A stretch of 64,000 nt of DNA from Pseudodesulfovibrio pelocollis (GTDB lineage Bacteria > Desulfobacterota > Desulfovibrionia > Desulfovibrionales > Desulfovibrionaceae), in contig NZ_JASTWE010000001.1 in the NCBI RefSeq assembly GCF_030282845.1, positions 1 to 64,000 on the forward strand. The letters run 5' to 3'. Shown piece after piece: positions 1-9,703 of the stretch. The stretch's first letter is position 1. The number at the start of each line of letters is the position of its first letter. The notes beneath the pieces are model-generated. The model was not told the DNA's origin. It ran no database searches and was given only the letters and a program-made list of their open reading frames with translations. A program made the position numbers and the translations under genes.

Positions 1-16
1 GGGGCTCCACAGAATG

Positions 17-54
17 AAAAAAAGGACTTCGGGCTGTTGCCGGAAGTCCTTTTT
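17..54. terminator. Bidirectional rho-independent terminator
   Basis: A ggacttc/gaagtcc stem (24-30 with 43-49) is flanked by an A run on the left and a T run on the right, so it could stop transcription from either side. On the minus strand it lies just downstream of the tRNA-Ser 3'-end copy at 62-81, in the same relative position as the terminator at 2368-2399 behind the intact tRNA. Confidence 0.7.
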
Positions 55-61
55 CTTTCCT

Positions 62-81
62 TGGCGGAGAGGGTGGGATTC
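62..81 (-). repeat. Direct copy of tRNA-Ser 3' end (att-like, outer copy)
   Basis: Twenty bases are identical to 2410-2429, the 3' end of tRNA-Ser(CGA) including CCA. Homology resumes after a 7-base insertion (caaggat region) through about 94, so nearly all of the T arm is represented. There is no anticodon or D arm, so this is not a tRNA gene. The pair is what site-specific integration into a tRNA 3' end leaves behind. Confidence 0.65.
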
Positions 82-161
82 AAGGATCGAACCCTGTACA
101 CACTGAAATCATTGGTATTATCTACTTGCTATTCTTACTCCAGTGTAGCAGTTGGCAAGCT

Positions 162-2216
162 CTATCCTTTGCGTCCCTCTTCGTAGGGGCCAAGGAAGCG
201 TCCACCATTAAAGTGGATCATGTGATCAGGGTTGTCTGCTACCCAAACTTCTGTCTCCCAGCTTATTTGTTTCGAATATTGAGCAAATTTTGCCATGGTT
301 AAAAAGGCAGTAACATATACACACCCAGCGGTGCTGCCACTAGTAAACCGTCTAAGGTTAAGATGGCGTAGTTTGTCGATAGGGCCAGAAGAGTGGACTG
401 CTTCAATGAGATAAAGCCAATTTGTTTCTGAGTCATAAGCAATAATATCAGGCAAGGCATTACGTGAGATGCCTTCTAAACCCAGTTTGTTTAGTTCTTC
501 CTCTTCGTGAAGAAGTATTTTTTTGGCTGTATCACCAACATAAAGCACATTCGGCTTCTTGGCATATCTAGTAAGAAATTCTTCAATGATCGCACATTGA
601 AGTTTGTTATGTGGACCTGGGGACAATGAGAATTTGCGGCCATCTGGAAGCGTTACTGGAACTCTTTTAAACTCCCTTGCACTGCTTATACGATCATTAA
701 ATTTTCCGACACTGTCACGAAATGTAATCAAGGAATCTTCCCAAGATTCAGTCCCATAGGTCTTAACTAGGCTGTATGCATTCTCAGTGAGAGAATATCC
801 TCTTGTCCCATCGTTGGTATCTGCTGAGGGGTTTGCTGCACTTTTCGCAACCAGCCCACCTTCAACAAGCCAAATCAAATCCTTACGTCTGACGTCATCA
901 TAAGAAGAATCCGCGATGTTCTCATCGTAATGCTTGTTCCAGAATCGAATGATTTCACGTGTAGTGATTGGTGGAGTTTTGTCAACAAACAGGCATCCAG
1001 CATCATTCCAAGATTGGTCAGCGGAGAGTCTCGCAACAGCCAAAAAAGCTTTTGCCACACGCTCTTGCCTTCGTTTTGTCATCTCTCTAGCCGGTATTCC
1101 AACACTTCGAATGATTGTTAACGCTTGATCAACTTTAATTTTTGCTGGCGTCGAATGATGAAGAGATGTCATTCTGAAGGTCTCCTTGTCTGGCTGTGAA
1201 CTAGCTGGGTTTTCTAAATAAAATTTAACCTGTCCGGCTACAGCATAGGCAAGTAACGGAGGCACAGCATTGCCGATTTGTTCGAACTGTTCGTATTCGT
1301 TGCCTACGAATTTATACCAATCTGGAAAACTCTGTAACCTTGCACCCTCACTTACTGAGAGCATTCGACGTCTACCGTCAGGGAGCTTGATGCGAAGCAT
1401 ATCTGATGTTGCCCCGCCGAGGTTTCTACAAGTAACCGTTCGACTCGGTTGATCAAAATATAAATCACGGGGATTTTTACAGTGGCTTTTTCGTTCATAT
1501 TCAGCAATGTAGCGGTCCATGTTGGGGGTTAAGAATTTTGATTCGTCATTCCCAGAAACCGCCGCAAGAGGGCCAAGGGCTATGCCGACAGAAATCGGAG
1601 TGCGTACTACAGGATTAGGCCAGCTCCACCCAACCGTTGACGCTACTATAACTACTCGTTCACGCTTTTGAGGAACACCAAAATCTACAGCCTTTAAAAG
1701 CCTTGCATCCACGTTGTAACCAAAATTCTCAAGTTCATTTGCTACAAGCCTAAGGTAGTCTTTGTTGCGGAATAGAAGACCCCTCACGTTTTCAATAATA
1801 GCAATCTTGGGGCGTATTCTACGTACTGCATCAAGAAGAATTGGGAAGCCATCTCGAGAATCTCTATTCCCTCGTTGGTAGCCTATTTGACTGAATGGCT
1901 GACAAGGCGGGCCACCGATGATGACATCAGCGATGCACGTTTCCGGCATTCCAATATCTAAAGTGGTTTTAATGCATTGCCCTGATAGATTGTTGTTATA
2001 GGTCTCAACGGCGGCAGGCTTCATTTCATATCCAACAGTATGAAATCCTTGAGCTTCAAATCCTAATGCAAGCCCTCCGCAACCTGCAAACAGGTCAAGT
2101 ACGACCAGAGACCCTTTGGGGACGGGGCGGTTAGGAAGAGTGTCGTGAAGCCAGCGATGCCAGCTTTCATGATCTGAAAACCACATCTTATCGAGAAGAT
2201 TCAACTGATGGGCCAT
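162..2216 (-). CDS. C5-cytosine DNA methyltransferase fused to BsuBI/PstI-type restriction endonuclease
   Basis: Numbered from the first possible Met (2324), residues about 72-370 are a C5-cytosine methyltransferase: motif I DLFAGCGG (77-84), motif IV PPCQPFS with catalytic Cys141, ENV (178-180), QKRERV (219-224), RLQSFPDWY (329-337) and QIGNAVPP (349-356). Residues about 410-525 resemble the helix-turn-helix domain, and 557-713 the catalytic domain, of BsuBI/PstI endonucleases (LSPGPHN, YVGDTA, PDIIAYD, LIEAV, HFNGGRFLGP). The gene would methylate cytosine and cleave unmodified DNA from one chain. I chose ATG 2216 because a candidate promoter at 2291-2318 overlaps the longer start, but no strong Shine-Dalgarno decides it. 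Base composition is AT-rich, indicating transfer. Known BsuBI and PstI partner methylases are adenine-N6 enzymes, so a C5 partner is unexpected. An internal start at 1172 could make the nuclease alone. Confidence 0.88.
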   Translation of the reverse strand: MAHQLNLLDKMWFSDHESWHRWLHDTLPNRPVPKGSLVVLDLFAGCGGLALGFEAQGFHTVGYEMKPAAVETYNNNLSGQCIKTTLDIGMPETCIADVIIGGPPCQPFSQIGYQRGNRDSRDGFPILLDAVRRIRPKIAIIENVRGLLFRNKDYLRLVANELENFGYNVDARLLKAVDFGVPQKRERVVIVASTVGWSWPNPVVRTPISVGIALGPLAAVSGNDESKFLTPNMDRYIAEYERKSHCKNPRDLYFDQPSRTVTCRNLGGATSDMLRIKLPDGRRRMLSVSEGARLQSFPDWYKFVGNEYEQFEQIGNAVPPLLAYAVAGQVKFYLENPASSQPDKETFRMTSLHHSTPAKIKVDQALTIIRSVGIPAREMTKRRQERVAKAFLAVARLSADQSWNDAGCLFVDKTPPITTREIIRFWNKHYDENIADSSYDDVRRKDLIWLVEGGLVAKSAANPSADTNDGTRGYSLTENAYSLVKTYGTESWEDSLITFRDSVGKFNDRISSAREFKRVPVTLPDGRKFSLSPGPHNKLQCAIIEEFLTRYAKKPNVLYVGDTAKKILLHEEEELNKLGLEGISRNALPDIIAYDSETNWLYLIEAVHSSGPIDKLRHLNLRRFTSGSTAGCVYVTAFLTMAKFAQYSKQISWETEVWVADNPDHMIHFNGGRFLGPYEEGRKG
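1170..1187 (-). promoter_or_regulatory. Internal Shine-Dalgarno and ATG at the methylase/nuclease junction
   Basis: On the minus strand AAGGAG (1187-1182) precedes ATG (1172-1170) by 9 bases, in frame with the fusion at residue 385. Translation from here would give about 336 residues covering exactly the BsuBI/PstI part; from family knowledge R.PstI is about 326 residues. This is a stronger initiation signal than the one at the gene's main start. Confidence 0.6.
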
Positions 2217-2290
2217 GGATGAATTTGTAGTTGGCCTCACTGAAAGGTTCAAGCGTTTTCTATTAAATCTATCTTGGCTGTTAAAAATGA

Positions 2291-2318
2291 CATATATACC
2301 CAAGAAAGAAACACGCAA
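2291..2318 (-). promoter_or_regulatory. Candidate promoter of the restriction-modification gene
   Basis: Minus strand TTGCGT (2318-2313), 16-base spacer, TATATG (2296-2291) in an AT-rich stretch. A start near 2284 would leave ATG 2216 as the first in-frame start. Weak match. Confidence 0.2.
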
Positions 2319-2367
2319 AGACAAAGCCCGTCCAGCAAGGTAGGCAGGACGGTTCTGGATTCAACGA

Positions 2368-2399
2368 AAAAAGCCCTGAGCGCAAAACTCAGGGCTTTC
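2368..2399 (-). terminator. Terminator of tRNA-Ser
   Basis: A perfect aagccctgag/ctcagggctt stem with a 7-base loop; on the minus strand it is followed by a T run. It lies about 11 bases beyond the CCA end of the tRNA. Confidence 0.8.
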
Positions 2400-2409
2400 A
2401 TACTTCCAA

Positions 2410-2429
2410 TGGCGGAGAGGGTGGGATTC
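2410..2429 (-). repeat. tRNA-Ser 3' end, inner copy of the att-like repeat
   Basis: The 20 bases shared with 62-81. This copy belongs to the intact tRNA gene, so integration would have preserved tRNA function here. Confidence 0.65.
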
Positions 2430-2505
2430 GAACCCACGTACGGGCTGTTAACCCGTAACTCGATTTCGAGTCGAGCGCGTTACGGCCGGACTTCGCTACC
2501 TCTCC
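2410..2505 (-). tRNA. tRNA-Ser (anticodon CGA), CCA encoded
   Basis: The minus strand folds as a class II tRNA. The acceptor stem GGAGAGG pairs with CCTCTCC, followed by discriminator G and an encoded CCA. The anticodon arm is CTCGA-CTCGAAA-TCGAG, giving anticodon CGA for UCG codons. A long variable arm (TTACGGG...CCCGTA) is diagnostic of tRNA-Ser. The T loop is TTCGAAT. The length is 96 with CCA. The 3' end is the integration target for the adjoining islet. Confidence 0.95.
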
Positions 2506-2541
2506 GTTTGGGACGGCGCGGGTGCGCCGACGTGGAAACGG

Positions 2542-2570
2542 GTTATAAACAGACTCGGCGCGACTGGCAA
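2542..2570 (-). promoter_or_regulatory. Promoter of tRNA-Ser
   Basis: Minus strand TTGCCA (2570-2565), 17-base spacer, TATAAC (2547-2542), about 37 bases before the tRNA 5' end. This is a near-consensus sigma-70 promoter with optimal spacing. Confidence 0.65.
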
Positions 2571-2591
2571 GAGGTTTTGCCAATCGCGCCG
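2556..2591. repeat. Inverted repeat overlapping the tRNA-Ser promoter -35
   Basis: Arms of 15 bases (2556-2570 and 2577-2591) with one mismatch and a 6-base loop. On the minus strand this lies between tadA and the tRNA promoter, and could end the purQ-tadA transcript, although only a poor T run (GTCTGTTTAT) follows. Its left arm contains the promoter -35, so it could also be an operator. Confidence 0.4.
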
Positions 2592-2783
2592 AACCGCTTG
2601 GGAATGCTGCCGCCGGGATCGAGGGGTATGGCGGCGTGGTCGTGGCCCGCCCCTATCAGGGGTGAGGCGGACACACTGGGGTTCAACACCCCTTGCATAG
2701 CATGATTGGAATAAATGTAAAGAAAATCAAGAATTTCAGAGCGTCGTGGTAGGAAATGCACGAAGCGGGTCACGCTGGCAGGG

Positions 2784-3272
2784 TCAAGGCTTTCTTCTTT
2801 CAAGGAAAAATCGTTTGAGCAGGGCGGAGCATTCCTCGGCCATGACCCCATGGACGGTCCACAGGCGATGGTTGGCAAAGGGCAGGGCGCGGCCATCGAG
2901 GTTGGAGAGTACGGCCCCGGCGCGCGGGTCCAGCGCACCCATGACCACGCCCGCCACCCGGGCGTGGAGGAGGGCACCGGTACACATCAGGCACGGCTCC
3001 AGGGTCACGGCCAGGATGCAGCCGGGCAGACGGTAATTGCCCAGCCGGGCCGCGGCCTGGCGCAGGCAGAGGATTTCCGCGTGGGCCGTGGGGTCGCTCA
3101 GGGCGATGGGCTGGTTGTGGGCCTTGGCCAGCAGTGCGCCGTCCGGGGCGAACAGGGCGGCCCCGACGGGTGATTCGCCCTCGCGGGTCGCCACGCACGC
3201 CTCGGCAAAGGCCACGTCCATGAGCGAGCGCCACGTGGTCCCGGCGGGCGGATCGGGCACGTTCAGGACCAT
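2784..3272 (-). CDS. tadA: tRNA-specific adenosine deaminase TadA
   Basis: A cytidine/deoxycytidylate deaminase fold protein of 162 residues that converts A34 to inosine in tRNA-Arg(ACG). The zinc and catalytic site is visible as HAE (64-66) and PCLMC (93-97), the PCxxC pattern of TadA. The length is usual for the family. It begins 3 bases after the purQ stop, so the two are cotranscribed, although their functions differ. Related guanine deaminases share the fold, but the AHAE and PCLMCTGA spacing favours TadA. Confidence 0.9.
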   Translation of the reverse strand: MVLNVPDPPAGTTWRSLMDVAFAEACVATREGESPVGAALFAPDGALLAKAHNQPIALSDPTAHAEILCLRQAAARLGNYRLPGCILAVTLEPCLMCTGALLHARVAGVVMGALDPRAGAVLSNLDGRALPFANHRLWTVHGVMAEECSALLKRFFLERRKP

Positions 3273-3275
3273 GGC

Positions 3276-4091
3276 CTACCTGTCTTGAAGGTAGCGCACA
3301 CCCGCTTCGAGCATGGCCAGCCCCAGCGGGATGGCGGGGTCGGTGCCACGCGTCCAGGAGGGGTGGTTGGTGGGGTGGTTGTATGCCTCGGGGTGGGGCA
3401 TCAGGCCGAGGATGCGGCCCGACGGGTCTGTCAGCCCGGCCACGCCCAGGGGGGAGCCGTTGGGATTGGCGGGATACTCCTGGGTCGGCTCGCCGGTGGC
3501 CGGGTCAACGTACTGCACGGCCACGAGGTTGCTGTCGAGAATGGCCTGGAAGGTGGCATCGTCCATGGGGATGATCTTGCCCTCGCCGTGGCGCACGGGC
3601 ATGTCGATGAGGTCGATGCCCTTGGTGAAGACGCAGGGCGAGGCCGGGTTGGCCTTGAGGCGCACCCAGCGGTCCTCGAAGCGGCCGGAATCGTTGTGGG
3701 AGAGGGAAATTTGGCGCTCGAAGTAGCGGCCGCCCACGGCTGGCAGCAGGCCGAGCTTGCACAGAAGCTGGAAACCGTTGCAGATGCCGAGGATGATGCC
3801 GCCGGAATTGAAGAAGGCCTTGAGCTGGTCGAGCACCGGCGAGCCATCGGCCGCGTTGGCCCAGCGCCAGCGCAAGGCGGCCGCCTGGGCCGCGCCCAGG
3901 TCGTCGCCGTCGAGAAACCCGCCGGGGCAGAGGAGATAGTTGTAGCTGTCCATGCGCACATGTCCGGCCACGAGATCGGAGAAATAGACGATGTCGGCGC
4001 TCTGCGCGCCAGCGGCTTTCAGTGCGTAAGCGGACTCGTTTTCGCAGTTTGTGCCGTATCCCGTGATAACGAGGGCGTTGACGCGAGCCAT
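3276..4091 (-). CDS. purQ: Phosphoribosylformylglycinamidine synthase subunit PurQ
   Basis: Class I glutamine amidotransferase of 271 residues that supplies ammonia for conversion of FGAR to FGAM in purine synthesis. The nucleophile is Cys104 in GICNGFQLL, and the His/Glu pair is MPHPEA (His233, Glu235). The N-terminal VLxTxGxNCExE-like segment (VITGYGTNCENES) is characteristic of PurQ. The length is slightly above the 225-260 usual for short PurQ. AGGAG lies 6 bases before the ATG. First gene of a purQ-tadA pair; purL and purS are not in the window. Confidence 0.92.
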   Translation of the reverse strand: MARVNALVITGYGTNCENESAYALKAAGAQSADIVYFSDLVAGHVRMDSYNYLLCPGGFLDGDDLGAAQAAALRWRWANAADGSPVLDQLKAFFNSGGIILGICNGFQLLCKLGLLPAVGGRYFERQISLSHNDSGRFEDRWVRLKANPASPCVFTKGIDLIDMPVRHGEGKIIPMDDATFQAILDSNLVAVQYVDPATGEPTQEYPANPNGSPLGVAGLTDPSGRILGLMPHPEAYNHPTNHPSWTRGTDPAIPLGLAMLEAGVRYLQDR

Positions 4092-4113
4092 GAAAATCTC
4101 CTCTTGCTGTTGA

Positions 4114-5907
<1,794 letters not shown>

Positions 5908-6717
5908 TTGGAAATTAGTGAACTCTACAAGGCCAGCCGATCCGGTCCCTTTGTCCTCGCCGGGCCGTGCGTCATCGAGAGCCGGGATATCACCCTGAAG
6001 ACAGCGGCCGCCCTGGCCGATGTGGCCGCGCGCTTGGGCCTGCCCCTGGTCTTCAAAAGCTCCTTTGACAAGGCCAACCGCACGGCTGTGACGAGTTTTC
6101 GCGGGCCGGGCATGGAAGAAGGGCTGGCCATCCTCGCGGAAGTCAAGCGCGAGACCGGCCTGCCCATCGTCACCGACATCCACAGCCCCGAGCAGGCGGC
6201 CCGGGTGGCCGAGGTGGCGGACGTGCTCCAGATTCCCGCCTTTCTGTGCCGTCAGACCGATCTGCTGGTGGCCGCAGCCAAGACAGGACGCATCGTCAAC
6301 ATTAAGAAGGGCCAGTTCCTCGCCCCGTGGGACATGAAAAATGTCGTGGACAAGGTCCGCGCCTCGGGCAATGACCAGGTCTGGCTGACCGAGCGCGGCT
6401 CCACCTATGGCTACAACAACCTGGTGGTGGACATGCGCGCCATCCCCGAGATGCGCAAATTCGACGTGCCCGTGGTCTTCGACGCCACTCATTCGGTGCA
6501 ACTGCCCGGCGGATTGGGCGGGGCGTCTGGCGGGCAGCGCGAATATGTGCCCGTGCTGGCGGCCGCGGCCGTGGCCGCCGGTGCCAACGGCATTTTCCTC
6601 GAAACCCATCCCGACCCGGACACCGCCCTGTGCGACGGCCCCAACAGCCTGCCCCTTGATCGGGTGGAATCCCTGCTGCGTCGGCTCAAGGCCATCTGGG
6701 AGCTGACCGATGCGTGA
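5908..6717 (+). CDS. kdsA: 3-deoxy-8-phosphooctulonate synthase KdsA
   Basis: Condenses arabinose 5-phosphate with phosphoenolpyruvate to Kdo-8-phosphate, the first committed step to the LPS inner core. The 269 residues match the family length. Diagnostic stretches are LAGPCVIES near residue 20, KSSFDKANR, and the C-terminal [13 protein letters not shown]. The start is a TTG directly following the pyrG stop, with GAAGGGGAAG upstream; no ATG is available. It overlaps kdsC by 8 bases, so the two are translationally coupled. Confidence 0.96.
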   Translation: MEISELYKASRSGPFVLAGPCVIESRDITLKTAAALADVAARLGLPLVFKSSFDKANRTAVTSFRGPGMEEGLAILAEVKRETGLPIVTDIHSPEQAARVAEVADVLQIPAFLCRQTDLLVAAAKTGRIVNIKKGQFLAPWDMKNVVDKVRASGNDQVWLTERGSTYGYNNLVVDMRAIPEMRKFDVPVVFDATHSVQLPGGLGGASGGQREYVPVLAAAAVAAGANGIFLETHPDPDTALCDGPNSLPLDRVESLLRRLKAIWELTDA

Positions 6718-7237
6718 GGACGTCATGGAACGTGCCAGCCGCATCCGGCTGCTGGTGCTCGACGTGGACGGCGTGCTGACCGACGGCGGCCTCTACTACG
6801 ATGCCGATGGAATGGCCATGAAGCGGTTCAACGTCCAGGACGGGTTCGGCATCAAGCTGGCCCAGTCCGTGGGCCTTGAGGTGGGGGTCATCACCGGCCT
6901 GGACCAGCCGCCCGTGGCCAGCCGGATCAAGGAACTGGGCATTGTTCACTACTACCCCGGCAATCACGACAAGCTTCCCCATTTCCTTGAGATATGCGAG
7001 AAGGCCGGTGTCGAGGCGTCCGAGGCGGCCTTCATGGGCGACGACTGGATAGACCTCTCGGTCATGCGCGAGGCCGGGCTGGCCATGAGCGTGCCCAACG
7101 CCCTGCCCGAGGTGATCGAGGCGGCCCACTGGGTGTCCAGCCGCCCCGGCGGCCACGGCGCGGTGCGCGAGGCGGTGGCGCTGATCATGCGGGCCAGGGG
7201 GCTTGAGGACGGCGCGCTGAAACAGTGGGCCGGATAG
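6710..7237 (+). CDS. kdsC: 3-deoxy-D-manno-octulosonate 8-phosphate phosphatase KdsC
   Basis: HAD-superfamily phosphatase of 175 residues that dephosphorylates Kdo-8-phosphate. Motif I is [10 protein letters not shown] with Asp18 and Asp20; motif III is the lysine in NHDKLP and motif IV is FMGDDWID. The absence of a cap domain and the length fit the tetrameric KdsC group. Overlap with kdsA and immediate continuation into lptC (next base after the stop) support one transcript for Kdo synthesis and LPS export. Confidence 0.93.
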   Translation: MREDVMERASRIRLLVLDVDGVLTDGGLYYDADGMAMKRFNVQDGFGIKLAQSVGLEVGVITGLDQPPVASRIKELGIVHYYPGNHDKLPHFLEICEKAGVEASEAAFMGDDWIDLSVMREAGLAMSVPNALPEVIEAAHWVSSRPGGHGAVREAVALIMRARGLEDGALKQWAG

Positions 7238-7858
7238 ATGAAAGGGCGTCCCGGGCTGCTGCTCGTTACGATTTTTCTGGTCGGTCTGCTGGCTGGCATA
7301 GTCATCAAGGCCGCCTTCTTCACCGAGGAGATCGTCGAGCCCACGGCCGTGCAGCCTGTGTCCGGAAAATCCCGTACCCAGTTGCTCGACGAGGCCGACA
7401 TCACGGCCGAGGACATCGAGCTGGTCCAGGGCCGGCTGGGCGCCATGACCTGGAAGCTGCTGGCCACCGAGGCCAGGTACAACCAGGAACGCAAGCTGGT
7501 GGGCGTGACCCGGCCGCAGCTCTCGGCCTATTTCGGCGAGGAGCGGCAGGAGGTCTACGTCAAGGCCGATAGGGGAGAGGTGGACCAGCCCAACGACAAC
7601 CTGACGCTGTACGACAACGTCACCGGTCGTTTCGGGGTCATGGCCCTTGATGCCGGGCACCTCGACTATGTCGGGGCCATCGACAAGGTGTATCTCAAGG
7701 GCGGTGTCACCGTGCGCCGCCCGGACATGACGCTCACGGCCGTGGCCGTGGAAATAGACTTGGTCAGTCTTGAACTCAAGGCGGCCGGGGGTGTTGAGGC
7801 GCTGTTCGCGCCCAAGGGATTTGACGCAAGCCCGTTCCAGGGCCAGGGCAGGGAGTAA
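7238..7858 (+). CDS. lptC: LPS export ABC transporter periplasmic protein LptC
   Basis: A 206-residue protein with one N-terminal membrane anchor (about residues 6-24) and a periplasmic OstA/LptC beta-jellyroll domain (for example YFGEERQEVYVKA, VTGRFGVMALDAG, LKGGVTV). LptC receives LPS from the LptB2FG exporter and passes it to LptA. Position between kdsC and lptA/lptB makes the assignment secure even though sequence conservation in this family is low. Confidence 0.85.
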   Translation: MKGRPGLLLVTIFLVGLLAGIVIKAAFFTEEIVEPTAVQPVSGKSRTQLLDEADITAEDIELVQGRLGAMTWKLLATEARYNQERKLVGVTRPQLSAYFGEERQEVYVKADRGEVDQPNDNLTLYDNVTGRFGVMALDAGHLDYVGAIDKVYLKGGVTVRRPDMTLTAVAVEIDLVSLELKAAGGVEALFAPKGFDASPFQGQGRE

Positions 7859-7865
7859 GCTTTTG

Positions 7866-8735
7866 ATGAACATGACACGATGGCTCACGGCGGCGATCTG
7901 CCTGCTCGTACTCGCATCCCCGGCGCTTGGCGCGGACTGGGGCGAGGTGCGCGAGGCCGCGAGCAACCTCAACGTGCGCGAGGCCCGTTCGCCGCGCAGC
8001 GAGCATGTGCTCACCCTGACCACGGGGCAGCGCGTCAGGGTCGATTTTCTCAAGGACGGCTGGTACGCGGTCTTTGATCTCACCGTGACCGAACGCAGCG
8101 AGAAGCGCGCCCTGGGCTATGCCAACGCCAGGTTCCTGGTTCCTGTGGCCGACACGGACACGGCTCCCTCTTCGGCGGCTGGCGAGCCCTCGCCCGGCAT
8201 CGTCGAAGAACCGGCGCAGGCGACAGGTCCCGCCCGGGGCGAGGGCGGGGTCAAGGCCCCGGCCGCGCCGACGCCGCCCGAATCTGTCAGGGTGGGCGTC
8301 GATCCCAGCCAGGTGCCGGTCAAGATCACCTCGGACCGCATGACCTACGACGAGAACGGCAAGGTCGTCTCCTTCGTGGGCAATGTGGTGGCCGTGCATG
8401 GCGAGCTGACCCTGTGGGCCAACCGGCTTTCGGCCTTTCTCTCGTCGAGCACCGGCAGACAGTTCGCGGTGGACGGCATCGAGCGCATCGTGGCCGAGGG
8501 GGCCGTGCGCGCCAAAAAGGGCAACACCGAGGGGACCTGCGGCAAGCTGACCTATTTCGTGGAGGAGCAATTGCTGCGCATGGAGGATGACCCCATGCTT
8601 CAGGACGGCCCCAACAGCCTGACCGGCGAGGTGATCAACTTCCATGTGCGCGAGAACCGCAGCGAGGTGGTGGGCGGCAAGGGCAAGCGTGTCCAGGCCA
8701 TCTTCCTGACTCCTGAAAAGATCAAGGTGCAATAG
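7866..8735 (+). CDS. lptA: LptA/OstA-family LPS transport protein with N-terminal SH3 domain
   Basis: 289 residues with a signal peptide (MNMTRWLTAAICLLVLASPA then a cleavage region at ALG). Residues about 30-95 look like a bacterial SH3 domain (SNLNVREARSP, GQRVRVDFLKDGWYAVF). A Pro/Ala-rich linker (about 97-145) follows, then an OstA/LptA domain (VKITSDRMTYDENG, VSFVGNVVAVHG, NRLSAFL). LptA forms the periplasmic bridge for LPS. An SH3 domain is not part of classical LptA and suggests anchoring to peptidoglycan. ATG 7866 was chosen because it gives the signal peptide; it lies 7 bases after the lptC stop. Confidence 0.85.
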   Translation: MNMTRWLTAAICLLVLASPALGADWGEVREAASNLNVREARSPRSEHVLTLTTGQRVRVDFLKDGWYAVFDLTVTERSEKRALGYANARFLVPVADTDTAPSSAAGEPSPGIVEEPAQATGPARGEGGVKAPAAPTPPESVRVGVDPSQVPVKITSDRMTYDENGKVVSFVGNVVAVHGELTLWANRLSAFLSSSTGRQFAVDGIERIVAEGAVRAKKGNTEGTCGKLTYFVEEQLLRMEDDPMLQDGPNSLTGEVINFHVRENRSEVVGGKGKRVQAIFLTPEKIKVQ

Positions 8736-9461
<726 letters not shown>

Positions 9462-9703
9462 CCCTCTTTTTCCCATGCATCCACTCTTGGCGATTTACAG
9501 CGGGGTGAATCGTTGGTACACTTTTTTCATGCGAATGGTTTTCGTCGAATAGTCGAAGTGTGTCAGATGGTTATCTGCACGGTGTTGCTTCCTGGCGCAA
9601 TGTGTGGCAGGGTTGGATGCAGGAATTGAACGAACCGTTGAAAAAAACTGTTGCGAACCCCCGGGGCGGACCGCTGTGGAGCCCGACCCGAGAGGTCTAG
9701 AAT

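Larger units (their letters stand above)
62..2429. mobile_element. tRNA-Ser-associated genomic islet carrying a restriction-modification gene
   Basis: The segment is bounded by direct copies of the tRNA-Ser 3' end (62-81 and 2410-2429), each followed outward on the minus strand by a hairpin terminator. It is visibly richer in A and T than everything else in the window and holds one gene, a restriction-modification fusion, typical cargo of such islets. No integrase or recombinase is present in it, so it is either a remnant or the inner unit of a tandem island that continues left of position 1. The boundaries are inference from the repeats. Confidence 0.5.

Noticed and set aside
62-161. Possible second tRNA gene at the left edge
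   Set aside because: Only the 3' end and a disrupted T arm are present; no D arm, anticodon arm or 5' acceptor strand, so it is an att-like remnant.
9500-9560. TTGGTACACTTTTTTCA before rpoN considered as a sigma-54 promoter
   Set aside because: The GG half fits but the -12 element reads TC instead of GC, so it was not called.
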